Below the pieces are notes generated by a model, which made no database searches, was not told the DNA's origin, and worked only from the letters and a program-made list of their open reading frames with translations. DNA of 64,000 nt from an uncultured Geobacteraceae bacterium. GTDB lineage: Bacteria; Desulfobacterota; Desulfuromonadia; Geobacterales; Pseudopelobacteraceae. The translations under genes were made by a program, and so were the position numbers. The DNA lies in the NCBI GenBank assembly GCA_903939115.1, contig CAJAFV010000026.1, positions 1 to 64,000 on the forward strand, given 5' to 3'. Shown one piece after another: positions 26,670-35,644 of this stretch; position 1 is the stretch's first letter; every line of letters starts with the position of its first letter.

Positions 26670-26999
26670 ATGGATATTGCGTTTTCCTCTCCTGATCTGC
26701 AAGCACTCTGCGAACAACAAAGGCTCATGACAAAACAGTTAGGTGACAACTGTAGTCGCAAGCTCCGCACCCGAATAGCTGATATACGTGCAGCTGCTAC
26801 CGTGGCAGAACTTACTGCCGGACACCCTCACCCCCTGAAAGGTGATAGAGCTGGTGAATTTGCTCTTGATCTTCATGGAGGCAAACGCCTTGTCTTTGAA
26901 CCTGCAAACATTCCGGTTCCCAAACATGAAGACAACTCCATAAGCTGGGATCTTGTCACAAAGATCCGCATCGTTTTCATAGGTGATTATCATGACTAA
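26670..26999 (+). CDS. higB: HigB/RelE-type toxin
   Basis: 109 aa, the usual RelE/HigB size. The family pattern is seen in LRTRIADIRAA, HPLKGDRAGEFALDLHGGKRLVFEP and the closing VTKIRIVFIGDYHD. Such toxins cut mRNA on the ribosome. It is placed between hsdM and hsdS with its own AT-rich upstream region containing TATACA, so it may have its own promoter. It overlaps the antitoxin gene. Confidence 0.82.
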   Translation: MDIAFSSPDLQALCEQQRLMTKQLGDNCSRKLRTRIADIRAAATVAELTAGHPHPLKGDRAGEFALDLHGGKRLVFEPANIPVPKHEDNSISWDLVTKIRIVFIGDYHD

Positions 27000-28089
27000 A
27001 CAATCAAAAACATTCACTCCTGACTGGGTTTCTCCACCAGGTGACACCATTCTTGATCTGCTGGAAGAAAGGGGCTGGAATCAGGTCGAATTCGCGAGTC
27101 GTACTGGATACACGACAAAGCATATCAGTCTGCTTATCAATGGCAAAGCAGCCATTACTGAAGATACGGCGCTAAAGCTTGAACGAGTCCTTGGCAGTCC
27201 GGCCAGCTTCTGGCTTACCCGTGAAGCCCAGTATCGCGAAGCACTGGCCCGAGCAGAGGAACGCATCTCATTGGCAGCGTTTGCTGATTGGCTCAAAGAA
27301 ATTCCGGTACGGGACATGATTAAATTCGGTTGGATTCGACACTTTGCCGATAAAGGCGAAATGGTCGCGGAGTGTCTGCGTTTCTTCGGGGTTGCTTCAG
27401 TTTCTGCCTGGGAAAACGAATACGGTAAGCCAATGGCGGCCTACCGCTCCTCGGAAAAATTTGCCAAGCATAGTGGCGCCGTCTCGGCCTGGTTGCGGGA
27501 GGGGGAACGGCAAGCAGGGCTTATTCAATGCAAACCATATGATAAAGCCGGATTTAAAGAGTCAATAGTCAGACTTCGAGCACTTACCAATGAGCCAAAT
27601 CCGGACATTTTCATTCCTAAGCTCATGGAAACCTGTTCTGCGGTTGGTGTTGCCGTTGTTGTGGCCCCGGCGCCGAAAGGGTGTCCAGTAAGCGGAGCGA
27701 CGCAATGGCTCGGCCAAGACAAAGCTTTATTGATGTTAAGTCTGCGCCACAAAACCAATGACCATTTCTGGTTTTCACTCTTTCACGAAGCAGGGCACTT
27801 ATTACTTCACGGTAAACGGCTACTTTTCATTGATGTCGAGGGTGATCTTGGTAATGATCATGAAGACCAGGCTAATGTTTTTGCCAGTGATGTACTGATT
27901 TCACCATCAGCTTCTCGGGCATTACGCCTGCTTCCTGCCAACGCCGAATCAATTCGTTCATTCGCGGCACAGTATGACATTGCCCCCGGCATCGTTCTCG
28001 GGCGATTACAGAAAGAAGGCCGTCTGCCATGGCAGTCTATTCTGAACAAATCACTTAAAACTCGTTATGTGTGGGCACATGAAGGATAA
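26992..28089 (+). CDS. higA: HigA-type antitoxin fused to ImmA/IrrE peptidase
   Basis: 365 aa from the ATG inside the toxin stop (CATGACTAA); AGGTG lies 6 nt before it. An N-terminal XRE/HigA helix-turn-helix (WNQVEFASRTGYTTKHISLLINGKA split over ~25-50, then GSPASFWL) is followed by an ImmA/IrrE domain with the zinc motif HEAGHLLLHG (~265). Such antitoxins bind the toxin and repress the pair. The peptidase domain may cleave a regulator under stress. The last codons overlap the start of hsdS. Confidence 0.87.
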   Translation: MTKQSKTFTPDWVSPPGDTILDLLEERGWNQVEFASRTGYTTKHISLLINGKAAITEDTALKLERVLGSPASFWLTREAQYREALARAEERISLAAFADWLKEIPVRDMIKFGWIRHFADKGEMVAECLRFFGVASVSAWENEYGKPMAAYRSSEKFAKHSGAVSAWLREGERQAGLIQCKPYDKAGFKESIVRLRALTNEPNPDIFIPKLMETCSAVGVAVVVAPAPKGCPVSGATQWLGQDKALLMLSLRHKTNDHFWFSLFHEAGHLLLHGKRLLFIDVEGDLGNDHEDQANVFASDVLISPSASRALRLLPANAESIRSFAAQYDIAPGIVLGRLQKEGRLPWQSILNKSLKTRYVWAHEG

Positions 28090-29299
28090 TCAAGTACTAA
28101 AACCAGGCTGGCAACGAGTCAAGTTCGGTGACGTTGTCCGCCTGTCCAAAGCCCGCAGCAGTGATCCTATCGCTGATGGCTATGAACGGTATATCGGTCT
28201 TGACCATATCGAGCCGGAAGATCTTCGCATCAGGCGTTGGGGAAATGTGGCTGATGGAGTTACATTCACCAGTGTCTTCAAGCCAGGGCAGGTGTTGTTT
28301 GGCAAGCGCCGAGCCTATCAGCGTAAGGTTGCAGTGGCTGATTTTTCTGGTGTTTGTTCAGGCGACATCTATGTGTTTGAGAGTAAAGACTCGAACGTGT
28401 TGCTACCGGAGTTGCTGCCGTACATTTGCCAGACCGAGGCTTTCTTTCAGCATGCCGTCGGTACCTCTGCTGGCAGTCTGAGCCCACGTACTAACTGGAC
28501 GAGTTTGGCTAATTTTGAGTTCGCTCTGTTGCCGTTGGCAGAACAAAGAAATTTTGCAGATTTGGTCGCTATGCTCGATGAAAACCTTGATAACCTTGAA
28601 AATGCAGATAAATTATCCAATAAACTAATTTGGTCTCTATATTGTTCTGAAATTCTTGGAAGAAACAGTCAGTGTAACTGCATAGAAGACCCTCATTTTG
28701 GTGAGGTTTCTGCGGGATTGCAAATATTGACTATAAATAGTATTGCGGAGCTTGTTACGGATGGAGAACATGCAACCCCAATAAGGACAGAAGGTGGCGT
28801 TCCTCTTTTATCAGCCAGGAATATCCAAGATGGATGGCTCGATTTAACAGAATGTGATTTTGTAAGCGAGGAAACTTTTAACTTAATTGCTCGACGTATT
28901 AGGCCAAAAATGGGTGATGTGTTTTTGAGTTGTTCTGGTTCTATTGGTCGCACCTGCCATTTAGCCGAGCAAGGTGACTTTGCGATGGTCAGAAGCGTTG
29001 CAATAATTCGCCCATCAAATCAACTCAATGGTAAATTGCTGGAGTTATCATTAAGATCACCTTTTCTTCAGCGACAAATTGCTGGGAGGGTTTTACAAAC
29101 TGCTCAGGGGAATTTATTCCAAGGTGAAATAAGGCGACTGAGAGTTCCGGTCCCTCCGCTAAGTAGCCAGAAGAGATTCCTTTCAATAATTACAGAACTT
29201 GATCAGAACAGTAGCTCACTAAAACAGCGAAAACTCAAGTTACAGTCTATGAGAAAAGCCATTCTGGCTATACTCAGTTTGAGGAGGATTAGTGTTTAA
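28079..29299 (+). CDS. hsdS: Type I restriction-modification specificity subunit
   Basis: 406 aa. The start MKDNQVLKPGWQRVKFGDVV is preferred to an ATG 12 bp upstream. Two target-recognition domains (~10-160 and ~215-370) are separated by the conserved helices at ~165-200 (EQRNFADLVAMLDENLDNLENAD) and the C-terminal pair ending near residue 405. TRD1 carries the usual WQRVKFGD opening, TRD2 the SIAELVTDGEH opening. It fixes the bipartite DNA target, which cannot be read from sequence. It overlaps the antitoxin gene and hsdR. Confidence 0.9.
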   Translation: MKDNQVLKPGWQRVKFGDVVRLSKARSSDPIADGYERYIGLDHIEPEDLRIRRWGNVADGVTFTSVFKPGQVLFGKRRAYQRKVAVADFSGVCSGDIYVFESKDSNVLLPELLPYICQTEAFFQHAVGTSAGSLSPRTNWTSLANFEFALLPLAEQRNFADLVAMLDENLDNLENADKLSNKLIWSLYCSEILGRNSQCNCIEDPHFGEVSAGLQILTINSIAELVTDGEHATPIRTEGGVPLLSARNIQDGWLDLTECDFVSEETFNLIARRIRPKMGDVFLSCSGSIGRTCHLAEQGDFAMVRSVAIIRPSNQLNGKLLELSLRSPFLQRQIAGRVLQTAQGNLFQGEIRRLRVPVPPLSSQKRFLSIITELDQNSSSLKQRKLKLQSMRKAILAILSLRRISV

Positions 29300-32273
29300 C
29301 GAATCCAACACCGTAGAAGCCTACCTCCGCGACTTACTGACCGGTTCGACTAAAGTGGCAGTTCCAGGAGTTGTCAGTTCACCAGAACCGCTCTACATTG
29401 TCGGGCGAGCGGCAAAAGGAATCGGTTGGCGGTATGTCTCGCCAAGCAAGCTCCCTCGTCAAAGCCACGAAGTATTTGTTGAATCCTACCTGCGCGACTC
29501 CCTTATTCATCTCAATCCCGAAATTGTAGAACAACCTGACCGAGCCGACGAAGTAATCTACAAACTGCGGGCCATCGTGCTCTCGGTACGTTCAGACGGA
29601 CTGATTCGCGCCAACGAAGAAATGACCGCCTGGTTGCGTGGTGAACGCACCATGCCATTCGGCCAGAACAATGAGCATGTTCCAGTACGGCTAATCGACT
29701 TTGAAAATCTGGACAACAACCAATTCATCGTTACCCAACAGTACACTTTCCGCGCTGGACCAACAGAAAAACGTGCTGACCTGATGCTGCTGGTGAATGG
29801 TCTGCCGCTGGTACTCATCGAAGCCAAGACGCCAGTCCGCAAATCCACCAGTTGGGTTGACGGCGCTATTCAGGTACATGATGATTACGAGAAGTTTGTG
29901 CCGGAGCTGTTTGTCTGCAACGTATTCTCAGTTGCCACCGAGGGTAAAGCATATCACTTTGGTTCCATCGGCCTGCCGGTTAAAGACTGGGGGCCATGGA
30001 ATCTGGATGATGGCGGCGCTGATCCTCAGCACCACCCGCTTCACTCCCTGAAAGCAGCAGTCGAAAGCATGCTGCGCCCACACATTGTCCTCGACATCCT
30101 TGCCAACTTCACTCTGTTTGCCACCCATAAGAAGAAACAACGGAGTAAGGTCATCTGCCGTTATCAGCAGTATGAAGCAACCAATCTGATTGTGGAACGT
30201 GTGCTGAGTGGCTATCCAAAGAAGGGGCTTATCTGGCACTTCCAAGGTTCGGGGAAATCATTACTGATGGTGTTTGCTGCTCAGAAGCTGCGCATGCATC
30301 CCAAGCTCAAAAACCCAACTGTACTAATCGTAGTAGACCGAGTCGATCTTGATTCCCAGATCACCGGCACTTTCACTGCCGCCGATATTCCCAACCTGGA
30401 AAAGGCCGAATCACGCGAAAAGTTGCAGAAGGTGCTGGCCCAGGATGTCCGTAAGATTATCATTACGACCATCTTCAAGTTTGGCGAGGCTGATGGCGTT
30501 CTCAATGACCGCTCCAATATTATTGCCCTGGTGGATGAAGCCCATCGTACCCAGGAAGGCGACCTTGGCCGTAAAATGCGACAGGCGCTTCCCAATGCAT
30601 TCTTGTTCGGGCTCACTGGTACACCGATCAATCGTAGTGACCGTAATACCTTCTATGCCTTTGGTGCTGAAGAGGATACGGGCGGATACATGAGCCGTTA
30701 TGGCTTTGAAGAATCAATCCGGGATGGTGCCACCCTGCCGCTGCACTTTGAACCGCGTCTGGTGGAACTGCATATTGACAAGGAAGCTATCGACCAAGCG
30801 TATGCCGAGCTGACCGGCGATCTGTCTGATCTGGATAAGGATAACCTGGCTAAAGCCGCCTCAAAGATGGCGGTGCTGGTAAAAACGCCGGAGCGTGTCC
30901 AGCGCATCTGCGCAGACATTGTGCAGCATTTCCAGAGCAAGATCGAGCCGAACGGCTTTAAGGGGCAGATCGTCACCTTTGACCGTGAATGCTGCCTGCT
31001 CTACAAGAATGAAATCGACAAGTTGTTATCGCCCGAGGCGAGCGAGATCGTCATGACGGTCAACAGCAATGAGCCTCAGTACAAGATGCATGAGCGCACC
31101 CGAGATCAGGAAGAACGCCTGCTGGATAGATTCCGCGACCCGAATGACCCACTGAAACTGATCATAGTTACCGCAAAACTGCTGACCGGCTTTGATGCGC
31201 CAATTCTTCAGGCAATGTATCTGGACAAGCCGATGCGCGACCACACCCTGCTTCAGGCTATCTGCCGTGTAAACCGGACCTATTCAGACACCAAGACCCA
31301 CGGCCTGATTGTGGACTACCTCGGTGTCTTTGACGATGTTGCCAAAGCGCTGGAGTTTGATGACAAGAATATCCTCAAGGTTGTTTCCAATATACAGGAG
31401 TTACAGAGCAAACTACCGGAAGCCATGCAGAAGTGCCTTGCATTCTTTCCCGGCGTTGACCGGACTGTTCAGGGATATGAAGGGCTTATAGCAGCGCAGC
31501 AATGTTTACCCAACAACGAAGTGCGTGACAATTTTGCTGGCGAGTTCAGCGTCGTCAACAAACTCTGGGAAGCAATATCACCAGATCCGATTCTTAACCA
31601 GTACGAGACAGACTATCGCTGGCTGTCACAAGTTTATCAATCGGTACAACCATCCGGTGGCCATGGAAAACTGATCTGGCATTCCCTTGGAGCCAAAACG
31701 ATAGAGCTGATTCATCAGAATGTTCATGTTGAGACATTGCGTGATGACCTAGAAACACTGATACTGGACGCCGATCTGCTGGAAGCGGTACTGAGTAACC
31801 CCGACCCCAAGAAGGTTAAAATCATCGAAATAAAGATTGCCCGCAGATTGCGCAAACACATGGGTAACCCGAAGTTTAAGGCGTTGTCGGAACGGTTGGA
31901 AGATCTGAAAAACCGCCAGGAACAAGGGATCATAACCAGCGTGGAATTCCTGAAGCAACTGCTGCAACTGGCCAAGGAGTTGCTCCAGGCTGAAAAGGAA
32001 ACTCCACCGGAAGAGGATGATGACCGAGGTAAATCGGCATTGTCTGACCTTTTCCAGGATGTGAAAACTGAAGACACACCGGTTATGGTGGAGCGGATTG
32101 TTACAGATATAGACGACATTGTACGGCAAGTACGCTTTGATGGCTGGCAGTCCACCACAGGGGGCGAACGACTGGTAAAGCAGTCCCTCCGCAAAACGCT
32201 CTTTAAATACCGACTCCATCAGGATGAGGAGTTGTTTGAGAAAGCGTATGGGTATATTCGGCAGTATTACTAA
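29292..32273 (+). CDS. hsdR: Type I restriction endonuclease subunit
   Basis: 993 aa from a GTG overlapping the hsdS stop. The N-terminal PD-(D/E)XK nuclease has RADLMLLVNG and VLIEAKTP (~155-178). The SF2 motor has Walker A FQGSGKS (~318), LVDEAHR, the motif III region GLTGTPI and motif VI VNRTY. A long coiled C-terminal region (~830-900) probably contacts the methylase. It translocates DNA and cuts far from unmethylated sites. Complete length, no visible damage. Confidence 0.95.
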   Translation: MFNESNTVEAYLRDLLTGSTKVAVPGVVSSPEPLYIVGRAAKGIGWRYVSPSKLPRQSHEVFVESYLRDSLIHLNPEIVEQPDRADEVIYKLRAIVLSVRSDGLIRANEEMTAWLRGERTMPFGQNNEHVPVRLIDFENLDNNQFIVTQQYTFRAGPTEKRADLMLLVNGLPLVLIEAKTPVRKSTSWVDGAIQVHDDYEKFVPELFVCNVFSVATEGKAYHFGSIGLPVKDWGPWNLDDGGADPQHHPLHSLKAAVESMLRPHIVLDILANFTLFATHKKKQRSKVICRYQQYEATNLIVERVLSGYPKKGLIWHFQGSGKSLLMVFAAQKLRMHPKLKNPTVLIVVDRVDLDSQITGTFTAADIPNLEKAESREKLQKVLAQDVRKIIITTIFKFGEADGVLNDRSNIIALVDEAHRTQEGDLGRKMRQALPNAFLFGLTGTPINRSDRNTFYAFGAEEDTGGYMSRYGFEESIRDGATLPLHFEPRLVELHIDKEAIDQAYAELTGDLSDLDKDNLAKAASKMAVLVKTPERVQRICADIVQHFQSKIEPNGFKGQIVTFDRECCLLYKNEIDKLLSPEASEIVMTVNSNEPQYKMHERTRDQEERLLDRFRDPNDPLKLIIVTAKLLTGFDAPILQAMYLDKPMRDHTLLQAICRVNRTYSDTKTHGLIVDYLGVFDDVAKALEFDDKNILKVVSNIQELQSKLPEAMQKCLAFFPGVDRTVQGYEGLIAAQQCLPNNEVRDNFAGEFSVVNKLWEAISPDPILNQYETDYRWLSQVYQSVQPSGGHGKLIWHSLGAKTIELIHQNVHVETLRDDLETLILDADLLEAVLSNPDPKKVKIIEIKIARRLRKHMGNPKFKALSERLEDLKNRQEQGIITSVEFLKQLLQLAKELLQAEKETPPEEDDDRGKSALSDLFQDVKTEDTPVMVERIVTDIDDIVRQVRFDGWQSTTGGERLVKQSLRKTLFKYRLHQDEELFEKAYGYIRQYY

Positions 32274-32289
32274 AGTACAGGAGAAAATT

Positions 32290-35001
32290 ATGCCCATTAC
32301 CGTTGCTACAGCACTTGGAGATATAAACCACGTAATCCATTATGCAATTCTTTCGGGGCTCTCTTTTGCAAGGACAAAGAGTAAGCTCGAAGAATGCACT
32401 GGACGGATGCACGCTCACAATGCGCTCAAGTGTTTTGAATACGAATATCCGCCAATAGGCGCAATTTCCGTTGCAGTTGCAGTTGACTATTTTAGAATTA
32501 TCGAAGAAATTTCAGTATTGGTTGGGAGTAACGTAAGGAGGTTTAAGCGAAGTATTGAGGGTGAAAGAGGCAGCAAGTTAATTCGAACAGTCTTTGATAC
32601 GACAAAAGACCAAACGGGATATTCGAAATTAAAAATATCAGTTGTCAGGGAACTTATTGGAAGACTAGATGAAATAGCCGAGGAATTTAATGAACCTTGG
32701 GATGAAGTTGCTCGACGGCTGAAAAAAACTAGTGGAAGGAGTCGAATACAAAGTGTATTTTCTTCTCCTGAGGTTGATGTTGAAAAAACGCGAACATTTG
32801 ATGAAATTCTTTCTGAAATGACGTCTGCAAAGCCAACTCCATATGATTATCAGCTGGAGCTTGTAGCAAATTTTAATTTAATTAAACATGACAATAATAA
32901 TATGCATGTTATCTGGCTTCCAACCGGAGCAGGAAAAACTCTTGTTGCCAATGAATGCGTTAACAGTTTTCTAAACAGCGAACCTGATTCAAAAGTACTT
33001 TGGCTTGCACCAAACTGGGAACTTCTTGAGCAGGCTGCCATAAACATGGCCGCCTTTTTTGGTAGAAAGGAAGAACTCAGATACGCTGGTAATGGGCGGA
33101 AATTACTAGGAATGGATAAATTTACCCGTCGTGACAAAAAAGCACGGGTTATCTATACAACTCTTACTTCATGGTACCGAGGGAAAGGTAAAAAAACAAA
33201 CTTCCCACAGGACAACCGCCCACTTTTGGTTGTTTACGATGAAAGTCACTGGGGACTCGGCGCTACAATGCTAAATAATTTATTCAAATATTACCTGGGA
33301 AAAGCAACTTTACTTGGACTTTCTGCGACTCAAAAAGAACATGGTAAAATAAAATTACTCTCTCCAGTAAAAACATATTCTGACTTGGTTGGTTCCGTTC
33401 TCGCAACTCCATTAGTCAAACATATTAATACTGGTGTTGATTGGAACCCCACATTGACTCCTTGCCAGACATTTAGTCAGGGATCACTTGCGGAGCTTGG
33501 CAACAATCCCAAAAGAAATGATTTTGTCGTGAGCACGGTTATAAAAAAATTGAACAGTTATAATAAGGTTCTTGTTTTTGCGTGCAATATAAAACATGCA
33601 GAGACGCTTAACTCAATGTTGTGTAACAAAAATGTTTCTTCTGGAGTCTTTCATTCCGGGTTAAATCACAACCTTAGAATCTCTCAACTCAACAAATTCA
33701 AGACAGGGGCTTTAAAAATACTTGTTAGTGTCAATATGGCGACACATGGGTTGGATATTCCGGAAATTGATTGCATTGTGTTAGCAAGACCAACAGAAAG
33801 CGCAGCGTTATGCTCACAAATGGTTGGACGTGGCGCAAGGCTTGCTCCAGGAAAAACTGAGTTTCATATCATAGATTTTACAGATAACATGCTGAAACAT
33901 CCTGAGTATGTGTTTGATCCGAAAGAACTATTTTCAGCAACATTAGGTTATGGTGCAGGTGATGGGGTCAGACCAGAAAGTGATTTGCATTGTGAACCAA
34001 GGACGGTAAGTTTTGAACAACTAAATAACATTCCTGGAGTAGAGGGTTTGCAATATGCCGTGGGGCATACATTCGGCATTGAAATTGAGCTAACTGCATT
34101 GCCGAGTAATTCTGTTGAAACTGTTCCGAAATTTGACGACCAAGAATGGCATCGTATAGCAAAAAGAATTATTGAATGTATAAGAGCCGAAAAAGTGGAT
34201 ATGAGTGAAGAACCCACTGAATATCACGGAGGAGATGTTACACGGTGGCGCGTAGAGGAGGATTGTTCTTGCGGATGGGAAATAATTTCACCACCACTAC
34301 GTAACCAGCAAGGTTTTGAGGAATTATATATCGTATGTAAGGCATTGAATAAATTTATCAGAGACTATCGAGAGTTGATGATTGATTTCCGATGCGGACT
34401 ACATATTACTCTATCAACAAAGTTGAAAGATAAAATTTCACAACAGAATGTTTTGAGGATGGTCCAAAGGCTGGAACCAGGTTTATTTACTTTGGTGAAA
34501 CCTTCCAGGTTGTTCAAAACAAGCCTTTATGGATACGAAATTGCGAAGAATAATTCTTATTGTAAACCCTCAAGGTCCATTTTAATGGATGAAGATGAAT
34601 ATTTAGATTTGAACTATGCGAATCCACATCATTCAGTTAATTTCTGCAAGGCACAGGATAGCGATTACAACCTATTTGAAGTAAGAATGCATCACAGCTC
34701 AACAGACTATCTTGAGATAATTCCATGGATATCTTTATGGATGCATATTTTCAATACCGCAAGATTTTCAACTGATGGTTCAGGAGTTGAAGGAAAAGTA
34801 TTCCCACGTGGTGACTCTTCAATAAATGATACACAGGCAAAAAAAGAAGATATTTTCGAGCTGTTTGATAATGACAAAATACTGATAAACAAAAAACTTA
34901 AAGCCGCATTATTAGCAAAAAGGATTTCCATGAAACCTCTCTGGGAAAACATATTACCCAACAGAGTCGATTCCTGGGATGGTGCTGGCTGGTATGATTA
35001 A
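32290..35001 (+). CDS. SF2 helicase fused to an amidoligase-like domain
   Basis: 903 aa. The start MPITVATALGDINH follows AGGAG, 16 bp past the hsdR stop. Residues ~175-540 are an SF2 helicase: Walker A PTGAGKT (~213), DESH (~316), LSAT, HGLDIPEID and QMVGRGARL (~510). Residues ~590-800 look like the putative amidoligase_2 fold: GHTFGIEIEL, WRVEEDCSCGWEIISPPL, CGLHITLS and a late FEVRMHHSS. Amidoligases join amines to carboxylates using ATP. A helicase carrying one is unusual. The N-terminal ~170 residues are unrecognised. It follows hsdR so closely that cotranscription is likely. Confidence 0.8.
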   Translation: MPITVATALGDINHVIHYAILSGLSFARTKSKLEECTGRMHAHNALKCFEYEYPPIGAISVAVAVDYFRIIEEISVLVGSNVRRFKRSIEGERGSKLIRTVFDTTKDQTGYSKLKISVVRELIGRLDEIAEEFNEPWDEVARRLKKTSGRSRIQSVFSSPEVDVEKTRTFDEILSEMTSAKPTPYDYQLELVANFNLIKHDNNNMHVIWLPTGAGKTLVANECVNSFLNSEPDSKVLWLAPNWELLEQAAINMAAFFGRKEELRYAGNGRKLLGMDKFTRRDKKARVIYTTLTSWYRGKGKKTNFPQDNRPLLVVYDESHWGLGATMLNNLFKYYLGKATLLGLSATQKEHGKIKLLSPVKTYSDLVGSVLATPLVKHINTGVDWNPTLTPCQTFSQGSLAELGNNPKRNDFVVSTVIKKLNSYNKVLVFACNIKHAETLNSMLCNKNVSSGVFHSGLNHNLRISQLNKFKTGALKILVSVNMATHGLDIPEIDCIVLARPTESAALCSQMVGRGARLAPGKTEFHIIDFTDNMLKHPEYVFDPKELFSATLGYGAGDGVRPESDLHCEPRTVSFEQLNNIPGVEGLQYAVGHTFGIEIELTALPSNSVETVPKFDDQEWHRIAKRIIECIRAEKVDMSEEPTEYHGGDVTRWRVEEDCSCGWEIISPPLRNQQGFEELYIVCKALNKFIRDYRELMIDFRCGLHITLSTKLKDKISQQNVLRMVQRLEPGLFTLVKPSRLFKTSLYGYEIAKNNSYCKPSRSILMDEDEYLDLNYANPHHSVNFCKAQDSDYNLFEVRMHHSSTDYLEIIPWISLWMHIFNTARFSTDGSGVEGKVFPRGDSSINDTQAKKEDIFELFDNDKILINKKLKAALLAKRISMKPLWENILPNRVDSWDGAGWYD

Positions 35002-35200
35002 TAATTCTTTTTTCAGTATTTAATAGAGCCGGCTCCCCGTGGCCGGCTCGAATTGCGTGATGCAACCGTAATGTCACTAGAATCTCACTTCCGTACCGAT
35101 AAAACGTTCTCGAATCCAATGGTACTCTGATCCTCAATTGAGGTGAAATCTTGAAAGATAACAAGATAAACCCACGAGTTCACCGTTTAACTATGGATAG

Positions 35201-35386
35201 CCAACTATTATCGTTCAGCTGGATGATGATGTTATTGTAAAGCCGGAACATGTGGTTCGATGGCTTAACGGTCAGTATATTAACATTCTCAACATTGCCG
35301 GCCCCCGAGAGTCGAAATGCACAGGCGGCATATATACTGAAGCACTCACTTATCTGGACGGAGTCTTAATGCTACTGAAGGAATAA
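35201..35386 (+). pseudogene. 3' remnant of a SLOG/molybdenum-carrier-like gene
   Basis: This open segment has no start codon at its head (a TAG precedes it). It encodes VRWLNGQYINILNIAGPRES and then GGIYTEALTYLDG. That is the closing part of the putative molybdenum-carrier / cpYpsA-related SLOG family (pattern LNVAGPRES-PGIY). The 5' two thirds are missing. Confidence 0.6.
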
Positions 35387-35397
35387 AAGAGATATAG

Positions 35398-35643
35398 CCG
35401 GAGGATATTGAGATTAGTAGTCAGGAAAAAATTATATCCGCCACTCGTCGAACGGACATTCCCGCTTTTTATACCCCTTGGCTTATGAACAGAATACGTG
35501 CTGGGTTCTGTTACTATCCAAATCCGATGTATCCAGCAAAATTCTATCGGGTGAGACTCAGAAAAGAAGATGTGCTTGGATTCGTATTATTCTGGACTCG
35601 ACACCCGACTCCGCTTATATCATCCAAATATTGTGAGAACTGA
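35398..35643 (+). pseudogene. 5' remnant of a DUF1848 gene
   Basis: The open segment encodes KIISATRRTDIPAFYTPWL and then NRIRAGFCYYPNP, RVRLRKEDVLGFVLFWTRHP. That is the start of DUF1848, a radical-SAM-like family. The frame ends at 35643, long before the family's ~300 residues, and has no usable start codon upstream. Its last base lies two bases before the ATG of the DUF4062 gene, which probably replaced the rest by recombination. Confidence 0.65.
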
Positions 35644-35644
35644 C

